Source of the DNA: JAVBQF01 sp031549195
GTDB lineage: Bacteria > Bacillota_I > Bacilli_A > RF39 > UBA660
Assembly (NCBI GenBank): GCA_031549195.1
Contig: JAVBQF010000010.1
Span: 3,619-67,618 of the forward strand
DNA: 64,000 nucleotides
Direction of reading: 5' to 3'
Position numbers and translations under genes: made by a program. Positions 47,032 through 56,263 of the stretch are shown piece by piece (position 1 is the stretch's first letter; every line of letters starts with the position of its first letter). The notes beneath the pieces are model-generated. The model was not told where the DNA came from. It searched no databases and worked only from the letters and a program-made list of their open reading frames with translations.

Positions 47032-50000
47032 TTGGAAAAAGTAATAAATATTGGGGTCGATTTAGGCTCTACTACTGTTAAAGTTTTAGCAGCAGATGGA
47101 GAATTAAATATATTATATAAAGATTATAGAAGACACTTTTCAGATACACTTAATACAACCATTGCAGTTTTATCCGAAGTAGTTAACAAATTTGATAATT
47201 ATAAGTTTAGAATTACATTAACAGGTTCTGGAGCAATAAGTATGTCAGAATTTATTAATGTTTCTTTTATTCAGGAAGTAATTGCGTGTAAAAAGGCAGT
47301 AGAAGAGTATCCAAGAGGAGTGGATGTAGCAGTTGAGCTTGGTGGAGAAGATGCTAAAATAATATATTTCTCTAATTCAGTTGAGCAAAGAATGAATGGT
47401 AGCTGTGCAGGTGGGACGGGAGCATTCCTAGATCAGATGGCAGTTCTTTTGAACACGAATACTGAAGGTATCAACGAACTTGCAAAAAATGGTACTACAA
47501 TATATCCTATCGCATCTCGTTGTGGTGTATTTGCCAAAACAGATATCCAACCTCTTTTAAATGAAGGGGCAAAAAAAGAAGATATTGCACTTTCTATTAT
47601 GCAAGCAGTAGTTAATCAAACAATATCAGGACTTGCATGTGGAAAACCCATCAGAGGAAATGTAATGTTTTTAGGTGGGCCACTTAATTATTTAGATATG
47701 CTAAGAGATAGATTTATTAAAACTCTTAATTTGAAAGATGAAGAAATAATAATACCAGAAGATGCTCATCTTTTTGTGGCAAGAGGTGCACTTCTTTGTA
47801 ATCTAGAAAGCGTTCCATTTACAAAAGATGAAATGTTAGAAAAGATTAAAAGTTTATCAACATTTAAAGAAGAGAAATCAGTATCATTAGAGGCATTATT
47901 TAAAAGTAATAATGAATATAATAAATTTAAAGTGAAACACAAAAAAGAGTCTATTAGTACAAAAGATATTTCTAAATATAACGGAGATATGTTTTTGGGT
48001 ATAGATGCTGGTAGCACAACAGCAAAATTAGTAGTAATAGATGATCAAGGCAATTTATTACATAGTGACTATCGCTCTAATATGGGAACGCCTGTTGACA
48101 CAATTAGAATAATGCTTTTAGAACTTCATAAAAAGTTGCCTAAAAATGCTAAAATAAGAGTGTCAGGAAGTACCGGATATGGTGAAGTACTTATAAAAAC
48201 TGCTTTTAGTCTTGATATATCTGAAATTGAAACAATGGCTCACTATACAGCGAGCAACCATTTTTTAAATGGAGTGGACTCCATCATAGACATTGGTGGT
48301 CAAGATATGAAATATATCAAAATAAAAGATGGTGTAATAGATACAATTATGCTCAATGAAGCTTGTTCTTCAGGTTGTGGATCATTTATAGAGACACTTG
48401 CTAAATCACTTAATATAACGGTGTCAGAATTTGTTGAATTAGCTGTTAAAAGCAAAGATCCAGTCGATTTAGGATCAAGATGTACTGTATTTATGAACTC
48501 AAAAATTAAACAAACACAAAAAGAAGGAAGGCCACTTGGGGATATTTTTGCTGGGCTTTCTTATTCAGTTGTTAAAAATGCTCTACTTAAAGTAATGAAG
48601 ATAAGAGATATTAACACACTTGGGGATAAAATAGTTGTACAAGGTGGAACATTCTTAAATGATGCCGTATTAAGATCATTTGAGATTATAACTAAAAAAG
48701 AAATAGTAAGACCTAATATTGCAGGACTTATGGGTGCATATGGTATTGCGTTAATTGCAATGAAAGAATATAAAGAGTATGAAGATAAAGATATAATAAG
48801 CAGTATTTTATCAAAAGAAGAAATTAATAATATGATGATAAAAACAACGCATACTAGATGTGGATTGTGTCCTAATAAGTGTGGGTTAACTGTTAATATG
48901 TTTAATGATAAAAAGTTTATTTCGGGAAATCGTTGTGAGAGAGGAAGCGGAAATAATGGTTCATATAATTTGATACCAAACATGTATCAATATAAATATG
49001 ATAGACTATTTTGTTATGAATCATTAGAAGAAGAGAAGGCAGAAAGAGGAACAATAGGTATTCCAAGAGTTTTAAATATGTATGAAAATTATCCCTTTTG
49101 GCATACTTTCTTTACTGAACTTGGATTTAAAGTGGTTTTATCTGATCATTCAAACAGGACAATTTACGAGAAAGGAATTGAAAGTATTCCTTCAGAATCT
49201 TTATGTTATCCTGCAAAAATAGTTCATGGTCATATTGTCAACTTAATAGAAAAAGGAGTAAAAGCCATATTCTATCCTTGTATAATGTATGAAAATAAAG
49301 AGTTTGAACATGGTGACAATAGTTACAATTGCCCTATTGTTACTTCCTATTCAGAAGCAATTAAGTTGAATGTTGAAGAGTTAGTAGAAAATGATATTAA
49401 ATATATGAACCCATTCTTACCACTTAAGAGTGACAATTTATTTAAAAGAATACAAGAACTACCAGAATTTAAAGAATATAACTTTAATAATAAAGAACTA
49501 AAAGAAGCTATTGCAAGAGCTGTATTTGAACAAAAAAGGTTTAAAGAAGATATTATTAACAAAGGAAAAGAAGTAATTAAGTATGTTAATGACAACGATA
49601 TTAAAGGTATTGTTCTTGCAGGTAGACCATATCATCTGGATAAAGAAATTAATCATGGTCTTGATACGATGATCAATAGTCTCGGATTAGCTGTACTTAC
49701 AGAAGATAGTATCTGTTATGATAGTTCTATTAATTCTAGTTTAAGAGTAGTAGATCAATGGGCATATCATTCTAGAGTTTATCATGCTGCTGATGCCGTA
49801 TCAAAATATGAAAATCTAGAACTTGTAAGTCTTAACTCGTTTGGCTGTGGTCTAGATGCAATAATAACTGATCAAACAGAAGAAATATTAAAATCAAGTG
49901 GTAGGCTTTATACAACTATAAAAATAGATGAAATTAACAATCTAGGTGCTGTAAAAATAAGAATTAGATCATTAATCGCATCTATGAATAAAAGAGCTAA

Positions 50001-51285
50001 AAATAAAGAATATAAAACTTATTCATATGATAAAAAAATATTTACAAAAGAGATGAAAAAGACACATACAATATTAGTGCCTGATATGTCACCATTTCAT
50101 ATGGGACTCCTATTGGATGCCATTGGTAGCAGTGGATATAATGTTGTATATTTAAAGGATACAGATGAATCTATGGTTGAAAAAGGATTGAAGTATGTTA
50201 ACAATGATGCTTGTTATCCGTCTATCATTGTGACTGGTCAATTAATCGCAGCATTACAATCAGGTAAATATGATTTATCAACAACAGCAGTAGCTATTTC
50301 CCAAACTGGTGGTGGATGCCGTGCGACTAACTACATTGGACTTATAAGAAAAGCACTTAAAGACGCTGGTTATGAAAATATACCAATATTATCATTTAAC
50401 TTTAATGGACTTGAAAAATCACAAGGATTCAAAATAACATTACCAATGATAAAAAGACTTTTAATGGCTGTTACCTATGGTGATTTATTAATGAAGTTAT
50501 CTTATCAAACAAGACCATATGAAAAGACCAAGGGTTATACTACTTATCTATATAATAAATGGTACGCTATATGTAGTAGAGCAATAAAAAAAGGTAGTAT
50601 GATTGAATTTAAGAGGAATGTTAAATTAATTATTAGAGAATTTAATGATATTGAAATAATAGAAAAAACAATACCTAAAGTTGGTATTGTTGGTGAGATA
50701 TTAATTAAGTACCATCACTTTGGTAACAATTATTTAGCAGAAACACTAGAAAAAGAAGGGGTAGAAGTTGTTGTTCCTGAGCTCATGGGATTTGTTAAGT
50801 ATAGTGCTTTTGATGGAATAGAAAAAGCAAGGCTTATGAAGGAAGGTAAAACAGCTTCATTTGTAAGTAAAATAATGCTAGATATAATAGATTTCTATGA
50901 GTCTACTGCCAAAAAGGAAATAAGTAAAACTAGATTTAGAAGTTTATCTGATATATATCACTTAAGTGAAAATGTTGATGGAATTTTATCGACAGGAAAT
51001 CAAACTGGTGAAGGATGGTTTTTAACAGCAGAGATAGTTGAATTGATAAAAGAAGGAGTCAATAACGTTTTATGTATTCAACCATTCGCATGTCTTCCTA
51101 ATCATGTCGTTGGAAAAGCAGTTATTAAAAAGATTAAGGAACTATATCCAAAATCTAATATATCAGCAATAGACTATGATCCAGGAGCGTCACATACAAA
51201 TCAATCTAATAGAATAAGACTTATGTTGAGTGTTGCTAGAGATAATTTGAAAAAAGAAATTTCCAAAGAAACTATAGTATCATAG
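47032..51285 (+). CDS. Large 2-hydroxyacyl-CoA dehydratase activase-type protein
   Basis: The 1417-residue protein has two ASKHA ATPase domains of the BcrA/BadF/HgdC family in one chain. Domain 1 (from about residue 5) shows GVDLGSTTVKV, LTGSGAIS, GGEDAKI and NGSCAGGTGAFLDQMA. Domain 2 (from about residue 322) shows GIDAGSTTAKLVV, GGQDMKY and NEACSSGCGSFIETLA. Cys in NGSCAGGTG and ACSSGCG are the cluster ligand candidates. The C-terminal half contains a DUF2229-like region (CGLCPNKC, NRCERG, ESLCYPAKIVHG) and a dehydratase subunit-like part. The start is TTG at 47032, 5 nt after GGTGG. No dehydratase subunit genes are adjacent. The reaction activated is unknown. Confidence 0.85.
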   Translation: MEKVINIGVDLGSTTVKVLAADGELNILYKDYRRHFSDTLNTTIAVLSEVVNKFDNYKFRITLTGSGAISMSEFINVSFIQEVIACKKAVEEYPRGVDVAVELGGEDAKIIYFSNSVEQRMNGSCAGGTGAFLDQMAVLLNTNTEGINELAKNGTTIYPIASRCGVFAKTDIQPLLNEGAKKEDIALSIMQAVVNQTISGLACGKPIRGNVMFLGGPLNYLDMLRDRFIKTLNLKDEEIIIPEDAHLFVARGALLCNLESVPFTKDEMLEKIKSLSTFKEEKSVSLEALFKSNNEYNKFKVKHKKESISTKDISKYNGDMFLGIDAGSTTAKLVVIDDQGNLLHSDYRSNMGTPVDTIRIMLLELHKKLPKNAKIRVSGSTGYGEVLIKTAFSLDISEIETMAHYTASNHFLNGVDSIIDIGGQDMKYIKIKDGVIDTIMLNEACSSGCGSFIETLAKSLNITVSEFVELAVKSKDPVDLGSRCTVFMNSKIKQTQKEGRPLGDIFAGLSYSVVKNALLKVMKIRDINTLGDKIVVQGGTFLNDAVLRSFEIITKKEIVRPNIAGLMGAYGIALIAMKEYKEYEDKDIISSILSKEEINNMMIKTTHTRCGLCPNKCGLTVNMFNDKKFISGNRCERGSGNNGSYNLIPNMYQYKYDRLFCYESLEEEKAERGTIGIPRVLNMYENYPFWHTFFTELGFKVVLSDHSNRTIYEKGIESIPSESLCYPAKIVHGHIVNLIEKGVKAIFYPCIMYENKEFEHGDNSYNCPIVTSYSEAIKLNVEELVENDIKYMNPFLPLKSDNLFKRIQELPEFKEYNFNNKELKEAIARAVFEQKRFKEDIINKGKEVIKYVNDNDIKGIVLAGRPYHLDKEINHGLDTMINSLGLAVLTEDSICYDSSINSSLRVVDQWAYHSRVYHAADAVSKYENLELVSLNSFGCGLDAIITDQTEEILKSSGRLYTTIKIDEINNLGAVKIRIRSLIASMNKRAKNKEYKTYSYDKKIFTKEMKKTHTILVPDMSPFHMGLLLDAIGSSGYNVVYLKDTDESMVEKGLKYVNNDACYPSIIVTGQLIAALQSGKYDLSTTAVAISQTGGGCRATNYIGLIRKALKDAGYENIPILSFNFNGLEKSQGFKITLPMIKRLLMAVTYGDLLMKLSYQTRPYEKTKGYTTYLYNKWYAICSRAIKKGSMIEFKRNVKLIIREFNDIEIIEKTIPKVGIVGEILIKYHHFGNNYLAETLEKEGVEVVVPELMGFVKYSAFDGIEKARLMKEGKTASFVSKIMLDIIDFYESTAKKEISKTRFRSLSDIYHLSENVDGILSTGNQTGEGWFLTAEIVELIKEGVNNVLCIQPFACLPNHVVGKAVIKKIKELYPKSNISAIDYDPGASHTNQSNRIRLMLSVARDNLKKEISKETIVS

Positions 51286-51301
51286 TAAATAATAATTTGT
51301 T

Positions 51302-51348
51302 AAAAGAAATCATTGAATCTTTATATATATGATTTCTTTTGTTTTTAA
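51302..51348 (+). terminator. Terminator of the activase gene
   Basis: AAAAGAAATCAT (51302-51313) pairs with ATGATTTCTTTT (51329-51340), followed by GTTTTTAAT. Confidence 0.75.
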
Positions 51349-51391
51349 TAAATTTTAATACTTTGTAATAACCATATTAAAGTAATATCAA

Positions 51392-51420
51392 TTTACTCAC
51401 ACTAAATTTTAGAGTATAAT
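51392..51420 (+). promoter_or_regulatory. Promoter of tex
   Basis: TTTACT (51392-51397), 17 bp, TATAAT (51415-51420). Confidence 0.65.
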
Positions 51421-51444
51421 TAATATATACATAGGAGAATAAAT

Positions 51445-53592
51445 ATGAATGAAACAATAATAAAAGAGATTGCAAACAACTTAAATATTAAGACAAAACA
51501 AGTAGAGGTTGTATTGACACTTTTATCAGAAGGAAATACGATTCCTTTTATTAGTCGATATAGAAAAGAGTTAACAGGAGCACTTGATGAAGAAGTAATT
51601 AGATCAATTAATGAAGTATATGAATATCAAGCAAATCTACTAAAAAGAAAAGAAGACGTTATTAGACTAATTGATGAAAAAGGAATGCTTACAGAAGAGT
51701 TAAAAGCAGATATTTTAAAGTGCCAAAAATTAGTTGAAGTAGAAGACCTATATAGACCATATAAAGAAAAGAAAAAAACAAAGGCTACTGAGGCCATTGC
51801 TAACGGATTAGAACCACTTGCAAAATTAATACTAGAAGATAATAGTGCTGATATATTAGAAGAAGCTGTTAAATATATCAATGATAATGTTACAACAGTT
51901 GAAGAAGCATTACAAGGTGCTAAATACATTATTGCTGAAATAGTAAGTGATAATGCTTTATTTAGAAAAGAAATCAGAAGAAGAATATATTATTATGGTA
52001 CCATCAGTTCTAAATTAAAGAAGAATGCTAAAGATGAAAATAAAATATATGAGATGTATTATGAATATTGTGAAGCAGTTAAAGCAATTAAACCTCATAG
52101 GATATTAGCACTTAATCGTGGCGAAAATGAAAATGTCTTATCAGTATCACTTAATTATGAAGAAGAAGATATATTACTATATTTAGAAAAAGAAGTTATT
52201 AAGGTGTCTAATAAAGTATCAATAGAACTGATTAAAGAAGCTATTAAAGATAGTTACAAAAGATTAATATTTCCAAGTGTAGAAAGAGAAATCAGATCTG
52301 ACTTAACAGAAGTAGGTGAAGTAGCGGCAATAGATAATTTTGCAAAAAATATAGAAAATCTTTTAATGACTCCACCAATGAAAGAAAAGATAGTATTAGG
52401 GTATGATCCAGCATTTAGAACTGGTTGTAAATTAGCTGTTTTGGATAAGACTGGTAAACCACTTGAAATAGAAGTTATTTATCCAACAGAGCCTCATAAT
52501 AAGATCGAAGAAAGTAAAAAGACTATCCTTGCTTTAATTGATAAATATAATATTGATATTATTGCTATTGGTAATGGAACTGCATCTCGTGAGAGTGAAG
52601 CTTTTATTGTTGATGTTATTAAAGATGCCAAAAGAAAGGTAGAATATATCATAGTAAATGAAGCAGGAGCGTCAGTCTATTCAGCATCTAAACTCGCAAT
52701 AGAAGAGTTTCCAGATTTAACTGTTGAAAAAAGAAGTGCTATCAGTATTGGTAGAAGATTACAAGATGCCCTAGCAGAACTTGTTAAAATAGATCCCAAG
52801 AGTATTGGAGTTGGTCTTTATCAACACGATGTAACACCTAAAAAGCTAGATGATTCTCTAGACTTTGTAGTCAGTAAAGTTGTTAACCAAGTAGGTGTTA
52901 ATATTAATACAGCATCTTCATCTCTACTTTCTTATGTATCAGGAATGAATAAAAAATCGATAGATGCTATTCTTAGTACAAGGGATGAATTTGGGAAGAT
53001 TACTTCAAGAGCAGAAATAAAAAAGATAAAGGGAATCACTCCAAAAGTATTTGAACAATCGGTGGGATTTCTTCGAGTACTTGAAGGAAGTAATCCGTTA
53101 GATAAAACGGGAATTCATCCAGAAAGCTATAAAGAGGCAGAAACTCTTCTTAAAACGTTAAACCTAAAACCAACGGATATTGGTAGTAATGAATTACAAG
53201 AAAAATTAGAAGAGTTCGATATAGCAAAATATGTAGAAGAGTTAAAAATAGATAAGTACACCTTAGAAGATATAGTAAAAGATTTATCTAAACCGTTACG
53301 TGATCCAAGAGATAACATGCCAAAACCATTATTAAAAAGTGACATTTTAAAAATAGAAGATTTAAAACAGGGGATGAAACTACAAGGTACAGTTAGAAAT
53401 GTTGTAGATTTTGGAGTATTTATTGACATTGGTCTTCATAATGATGGACTAGCACATATATCTAAATTAACAAATAAATATATTAAGCATCCTAGTGATG
53501 TTGTAAGCGTTGGTGACATAGTTGATTGTTATGTAATTGATATATCAGTAGAAAAAGAAAAAGTATCGCTTAGTTTAGTGGAAGGTAAATAG
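51445..53592 (+). CDS. tex: Tex-family RNA-binding transcriptional accessory protein
   Basis: The 715-residue protein matches Tex: an N-terminal helical part (IPFISRYRKELTGALDEEVIRSI), a YqgF-like RNase H-fold domain (ILGYDPAFRTGCKLAVLD, VNEAGASVYSASKLAIEEFPDL), helix-hairpin-helix motifs (VGVNINTASSSLLSYVSGMN) and a C-terminal S1 domain (LQGTVRNVVDFGVFIDIGLH, DGLAHISKL). Tex binds RNA and the elongating polymerase or ribosome. The length is normal. AGGAG precedes the ATG. The stop is 2 nt before the next gene. Confidence 0.95.
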   Translation: MNETIIKEIANNLNIKTKQVEVVLTLLSEGNTIPFISRYRKELTGALDEEVIRSINEVYEYQANLLKRKEDVIRLIDEKGMLTEELKADILKCQKLVEVEDLYRPYKEKKKTKATEAIANGLEPLAKLILEDNSADILEEAVKYINDNVTTVEEALQGAKYIIAEIVSDNALFRKEIRRRIYYYGTISSKLKKNAKDENKIYEMYYEYCEAVKAIKPHRILALNRGENENVLSVSLNYEEEDILLYLEKEVIKVSNKVSIELIKEAIKDSYKRLIFPSVEREIRSDLTEVGEVAAIDNFAKNIENLLMTPPMKEKIVLGYDPAFRTGCKLAVLDKTGKPLEIEVIYPTEPHNKIEESKKTILALIDKYNIDIIAIGNGTASRESEAFIVDVIKDAKRKVEYIIVNEAGASVYSASKLAIEEFPDLTVEKRSAISIGRRLQDALAELVKIDPKSIGVGLYQHDVTPKKLDDSLDFVVSKVVNQVGVNINTASSSLLSYVSGMNKKSIDAILSTRDEFGKITSRAEIKKIKGITPKVFEQSVGFLRVLEGSNPLDKTGIHPESYKEAETLLKTLNLKPTDIGSNELQEKLEEFDIAKYVEELKIDKYTLEDIVKDLSKPLRDPRDNMPKPLLKSDILKIEDLKQGMKLQGTVRNVVDFGVFIDIGLHNDGLAHISKLTNKYIKHPSDVVSVGDIVDCYVIDISVEKEKVSLSLVEGK

Positions 53593-53594
53593 TA

Positions 53595-54158
53595 ATGTCT
53601 AGTTATTTATTATCTTTTGCACATGATAAGAAAGATTTAGAAATATGCATAACTGAGGATAATGTTTTAAATATAACTGGGATAGTGGGATCTGGTAAAT
53701 CCACATTAGCAAATCAATATAAAAATAATTATAAATATATTGTAATTACAATTGATAATTTTTTCTTTGCAGACATTAATGAATTGGATAACGAGACAAA
53801 AAAAATAAGAATAATGCTTGAAAAGAAATACCAGAAGTTGAGGCCTCTTGAATTTGAATATTATTACTTAGATATAGTAAAGTATGCTAAAGAAAATATA
53901 AAAGATAAAATACTAGTGCTGGATGGTGCCCAAATATATTACTGTGTAGATTACTCAAAGATAGTAGGAAATATTATCATAAAAAGAACTTCAATTATGA
54001 AAAGTTTTATAAGAGCATTAAATAGGGACTTAAAAGATATAAAAGAAAAGAATAAAAGTAAAAAAGAAAAATATAAGATAATAAAAAGAAGGTTAAATCA
54101 GATAAGTGATTATAAGAACTTAAATAAATTTATCTTGTGTTTAAAAAAAGAGGTGTGA
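53595..54158 (+). CDS. P-loop kinase-like protein
   Basis: The 187-residue protein has a Walker A motif GIVGSGKST (29-37), ITIDNFFFAD with a possible catalytic Asp, and LVLDGAQIYY, the layout of nucleotide or uridine kinase-like P-loop NTPases. The C-terminal third is very Lys-rich. The substrate is unknown. The gene starts 2 nt after tex (GGAAGG in the end of tex serves as the ribosome binding site) and is followed after 1 nt by the next gene, so it lies in the tex operon. Confidence 0.7.
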   Translation: MSSYLLSFAHDKKDLEICITEDNVLNITGIVGSGKSTLANQYKNNYKYIVITIDNFFFADINELDNETKKIRIMLEKKYQKLRPLEFEYYYLDIVKYAKENIKDKILVLDGAQIYYCVDYSKIVGNIIIKRTSIMKSFIRALNRDLKDIKEKNKSKKEKYKIIKRRLNQISDYKNLNKFILCLKKEV

Positions 54159-54159
54159 T

Positions 54160-54495
54160 GTGAAAAAGAGTATAGAAGAATATGTTAAAAAGATTGATAA
54201 AGATTTAGAGTCTAAAAGAAGTGATGATTATTATCACAGCCTTTTAAGGGAACATTTAGATAAAATAAATTTTTATCAACATGAGCGTCTAATTCACCTG
54301 ATAGTTACTATTAGCTTTGCCTTTCTTTTCATAACTGTATTTTTATATCTATTAAGTAACTTTTCTATTCTCTTATTATTCTTATCAATAATGTTATTAT
54401 TATTGTTAATACCATATCTTTTACACTATTACTTTTTAGAAAATAGTGTACAAAGAATGTATGAACAATATGATTTAATTAGAAATAAGTTTTAG
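54160..54495 (+). CDS. Small two-helix membrane protein
   Basis: The 111-residue product starts at GTG (54160), with AAGAGGTGTGA just upstream, and contains two membrane segments (LIVTISFAFLFITVFLYLLS and FSILLLFLSIMLLLLLIPYLLHYYF) between charged ends. The function is unknown. It follows the P-loop kinase by one nt and may be co-transcribed with tex. Confidence 0.65.
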   Translation: MKKSIEEYVKKIDKDLESKRSDDYYHSLLREHLDKINFYQHERLIHLIVTISFAFLFITVFLYLLSNFSILLLFLSIMLLLLLIPYLLHYYFLENSVQRMYEQYDLIRNKF

Positions 54496-54552
54496 AAGTG
54501 TTATTTTGAAACTTTTTTTATTAACAAATACTCTTTATAAGTGAGGTGTATC

Positions 54553-55092
54553 ATGAAGGAAAAACAAGAAGATATATTTGATCAAATATATAATGAGACT
54601 TATAACTATGTCCTTAGGTTTGTAATATCTAAATGCGATAATTTAGATAGTGTAGAGGACATTATGCAAGATATCTATATAAAATTGCACTCTATAATAA
54701 AAAAGGATACATCTTATATCACCGAATACAAATCATTTTTAATAAAGCTAGCAAGAAATGAATTGTTTAAGTATTATTCACTAAAAAATAAATTAAAATT
54801 AATAATGCTTGGAAGTATTAATAAAGATGATAATGAGAGCTCTATTATTAATAATATAAAGGATGAATCATTAAATATTGAAAAAGAAATAATAGAAAAA
54901 TATGATACAGAAGCAATATGGTCAGAAATAAAAAAAGAAGATATTACTACTCAGAAAATAATAGCACTTTATTTTCTAGAGGAACAAAAAATAAAGGAAA
55001 TATCAAATCTATTGAATATGAATGAATCATCAGTTAAGACAAAATTATATAGAGCAATAAATAGGATAAAAGAAAGTCTAGGTGGTGAGTAG
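54553..55092 (+). CDS. ECF-type RNA polymerase sigma factor
   Basis: The 179-residue protein has sigma region 2 (EDIFDQIYNETYNYVLRFVI, SVEDIMQDIYIKLH, LIKLARNELFKYY) and region 4 (TTQKIIALYFLEEQKIKEISNLLNMNESSVKTKLYRAINRIKE). The -10 and -35 recognition helices are present. The start at 54553 has GAGGTG 4 nt upstream. The gene is followed after one nt by a gene for a membrane protein with an anti-sigma type domain, which is the usual pair arrangement. The stress it senses cannot be read from the sequence. Confidence 0.9.
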   Translation: MKEKQEDIFDQIYNETYNYVLRFVISKCDNLDSVEDIMQDIYIKLHSIIKKDTSYITEYKSFLIKLARNELFKYYSLKNKLKLIMLGSINKDDNESSIINNIKDESLNIEKEIIEKYDTEAIWSEIKKEDITTQKIIALYFLEEQKIKEISNLLNMNESSVKTKLYRAINRIKESLGGE

Positions 55093-55093
55093 A

Positions 55094-56182
55094 ATGAAGA
55101 GTATATTAAAAGAGAAAGTTGCTAGTAAGGAAAGGATATATAATAATATTATGAATAAAAGTTATAGAATAAATTTTAGTTTGAAAAAAGCGATTTCAAT
55201 GGTTGCTATTATAATTGCAATAATCATTTTTAGTGTTGGTACTGTATATGCAGCATCTAAGATATTCAATTGGGATAAAGAGTTTTTAAACTTCTTTGGA
55301 ATAAGTAGTGAGGATGCAGAAAAGATTAATTTAAAAAATAATGAAGTGGATTTATCAGTTAAAGTTGATAATGTTGATATCAATATAAAAGAGATAACGG
55401 TAATAGAAGATAAGATGTATTTACTAATGGATTATAAATTTGATACAAAAACAGACTGGCTAGAAGTTGGATCATATCCATTTGAAAAAATGTGTTTTGT
55501 TTCAATTACAAAAGATGGCATGGAAGAGTTATTTGGTAATTTAGATATAATATATGTGAATGATGATAAAACCGCTGCTGTAGTGGTTGGAAAAATATAT
55601 AGTGAAGATAAGATTAAAAATAACGATAAGATTAAGTTTAATTTTGAAACGAGTTATTACTTTACAGCAGATAATCCAAGCGATCCATTAAGTGGCGGTA
55701 CTGGTAGTTGTAATGATAGAACAAGCTTAGAGTGGACAGTTGATATTGACATGAATACAGATAAAATAGCTTATGAATTTGACAAAGATATATATTTAAA
55801 AGATACAAATGAATTAAAAATATTACCTAAAAAAGTAACTATTAATCCAATAGAAATAAGACTTGAATTAAACTTATACTTTGATGGTGATAGTTTAAAT
55901 TATAGTAACTTTGATTCTAAGTTTGATAAAACAGTTGATATCATCTTTAAAGATGGCAAAGCAATTAATTTAAGTAATGAATATGATGATACTACTTTAG
56001 TAAAAGGAAGTAATATTATAGGTGAAGACACCGATAAGGATGGTAATAAAATAAGAGTAATGGTGCTTACTTATGATAATACTTTTACAGTAAATAATTA
56101 TTCAAAGTATGATTTTAAACTATTAGATGTAAAGAATATTTCTAAAATTAAAGTTGGAGATTTTGAAGCATCCATTAAATAA
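55094..56182 (+). CDS. Membrane anti-sigma factor with DUF4179-type domain
   Basis: The 362-residue protein has a short cytosolic N-terminus (MKSILKEKVASKERIYNNIM), one transmembrane helix (ISMVAIIIAIIIFSVGTVYA, about 34-53) and a large outside domain of the DUF4179 type (VDLSVKVDNVDINIKEITVIEDK, LLMDYKFDTK). The cytosolic part is short for a canonical zinc anti-sigma domain, and no HxxxCxxC motif is seen. It probably holds the sigma factor and senses an outside signal. GGTGG lies 9 nt before the ATG. Confidence 0.75.
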   Translation: MKSILKEKVASKERIYNNIMNKSYRINFSLKKAISMVAIIIAIIIFSVGTVYAASKIFNWDKEFLNFFGISSEDAEKINLKNNEVDLSVKVDNVDINIKEITVIEDKMYLLMDYKFDTKTDWLEVGSYPFEKMCFVSITKDGMEELFGNLDIIYVNDDKTAAVVVGKIYSEDKIKNNDKIKFNFETSYYFTADNPSDPLSGGTGSCNDRTSLEWTVDIDMNTDKIAYEFDKDIYLKDTNELKILPKKVTINPIEIRLELNLYFDGDSLNYSNFDSKFDKTVDIIFKDGKAINLSNEYDDTTLVKGSNIIGEDTDKDGNKIRVMVLTYDNTFTVNNYSKYDFKLLDVKNISKIKVGDFEASIK

Positions 56183-56192
56183 TAAAGTAAGG

Positions 56193-56221
56193 AAGATCTA
56201 TAAAATTCTATAGGTCTTTTT
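56193..56221 (+). terminator. Terminator of the sigma/anti-sigma operon
   Basis: AAGATCTATA and TATAGGTCTT (one G-U) pair around AAATTC, followed by T residues. Confidence 0.8.
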
Positions 56222-56228
56222 AAATTGG

Positions 56229-56263
56229 CAAAATAAAAAAGACTATTGAAAATAATCAATCTT
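56229..56263 (-). terminator. Terminator of trpS (minus strand)
   Basis: On the minus strand AAGATTGA pairs with TCAATAGTCTT (with a bulge), followed by TTTTATTTT. It overlaps the end of trpS. Confidence 0.5.
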
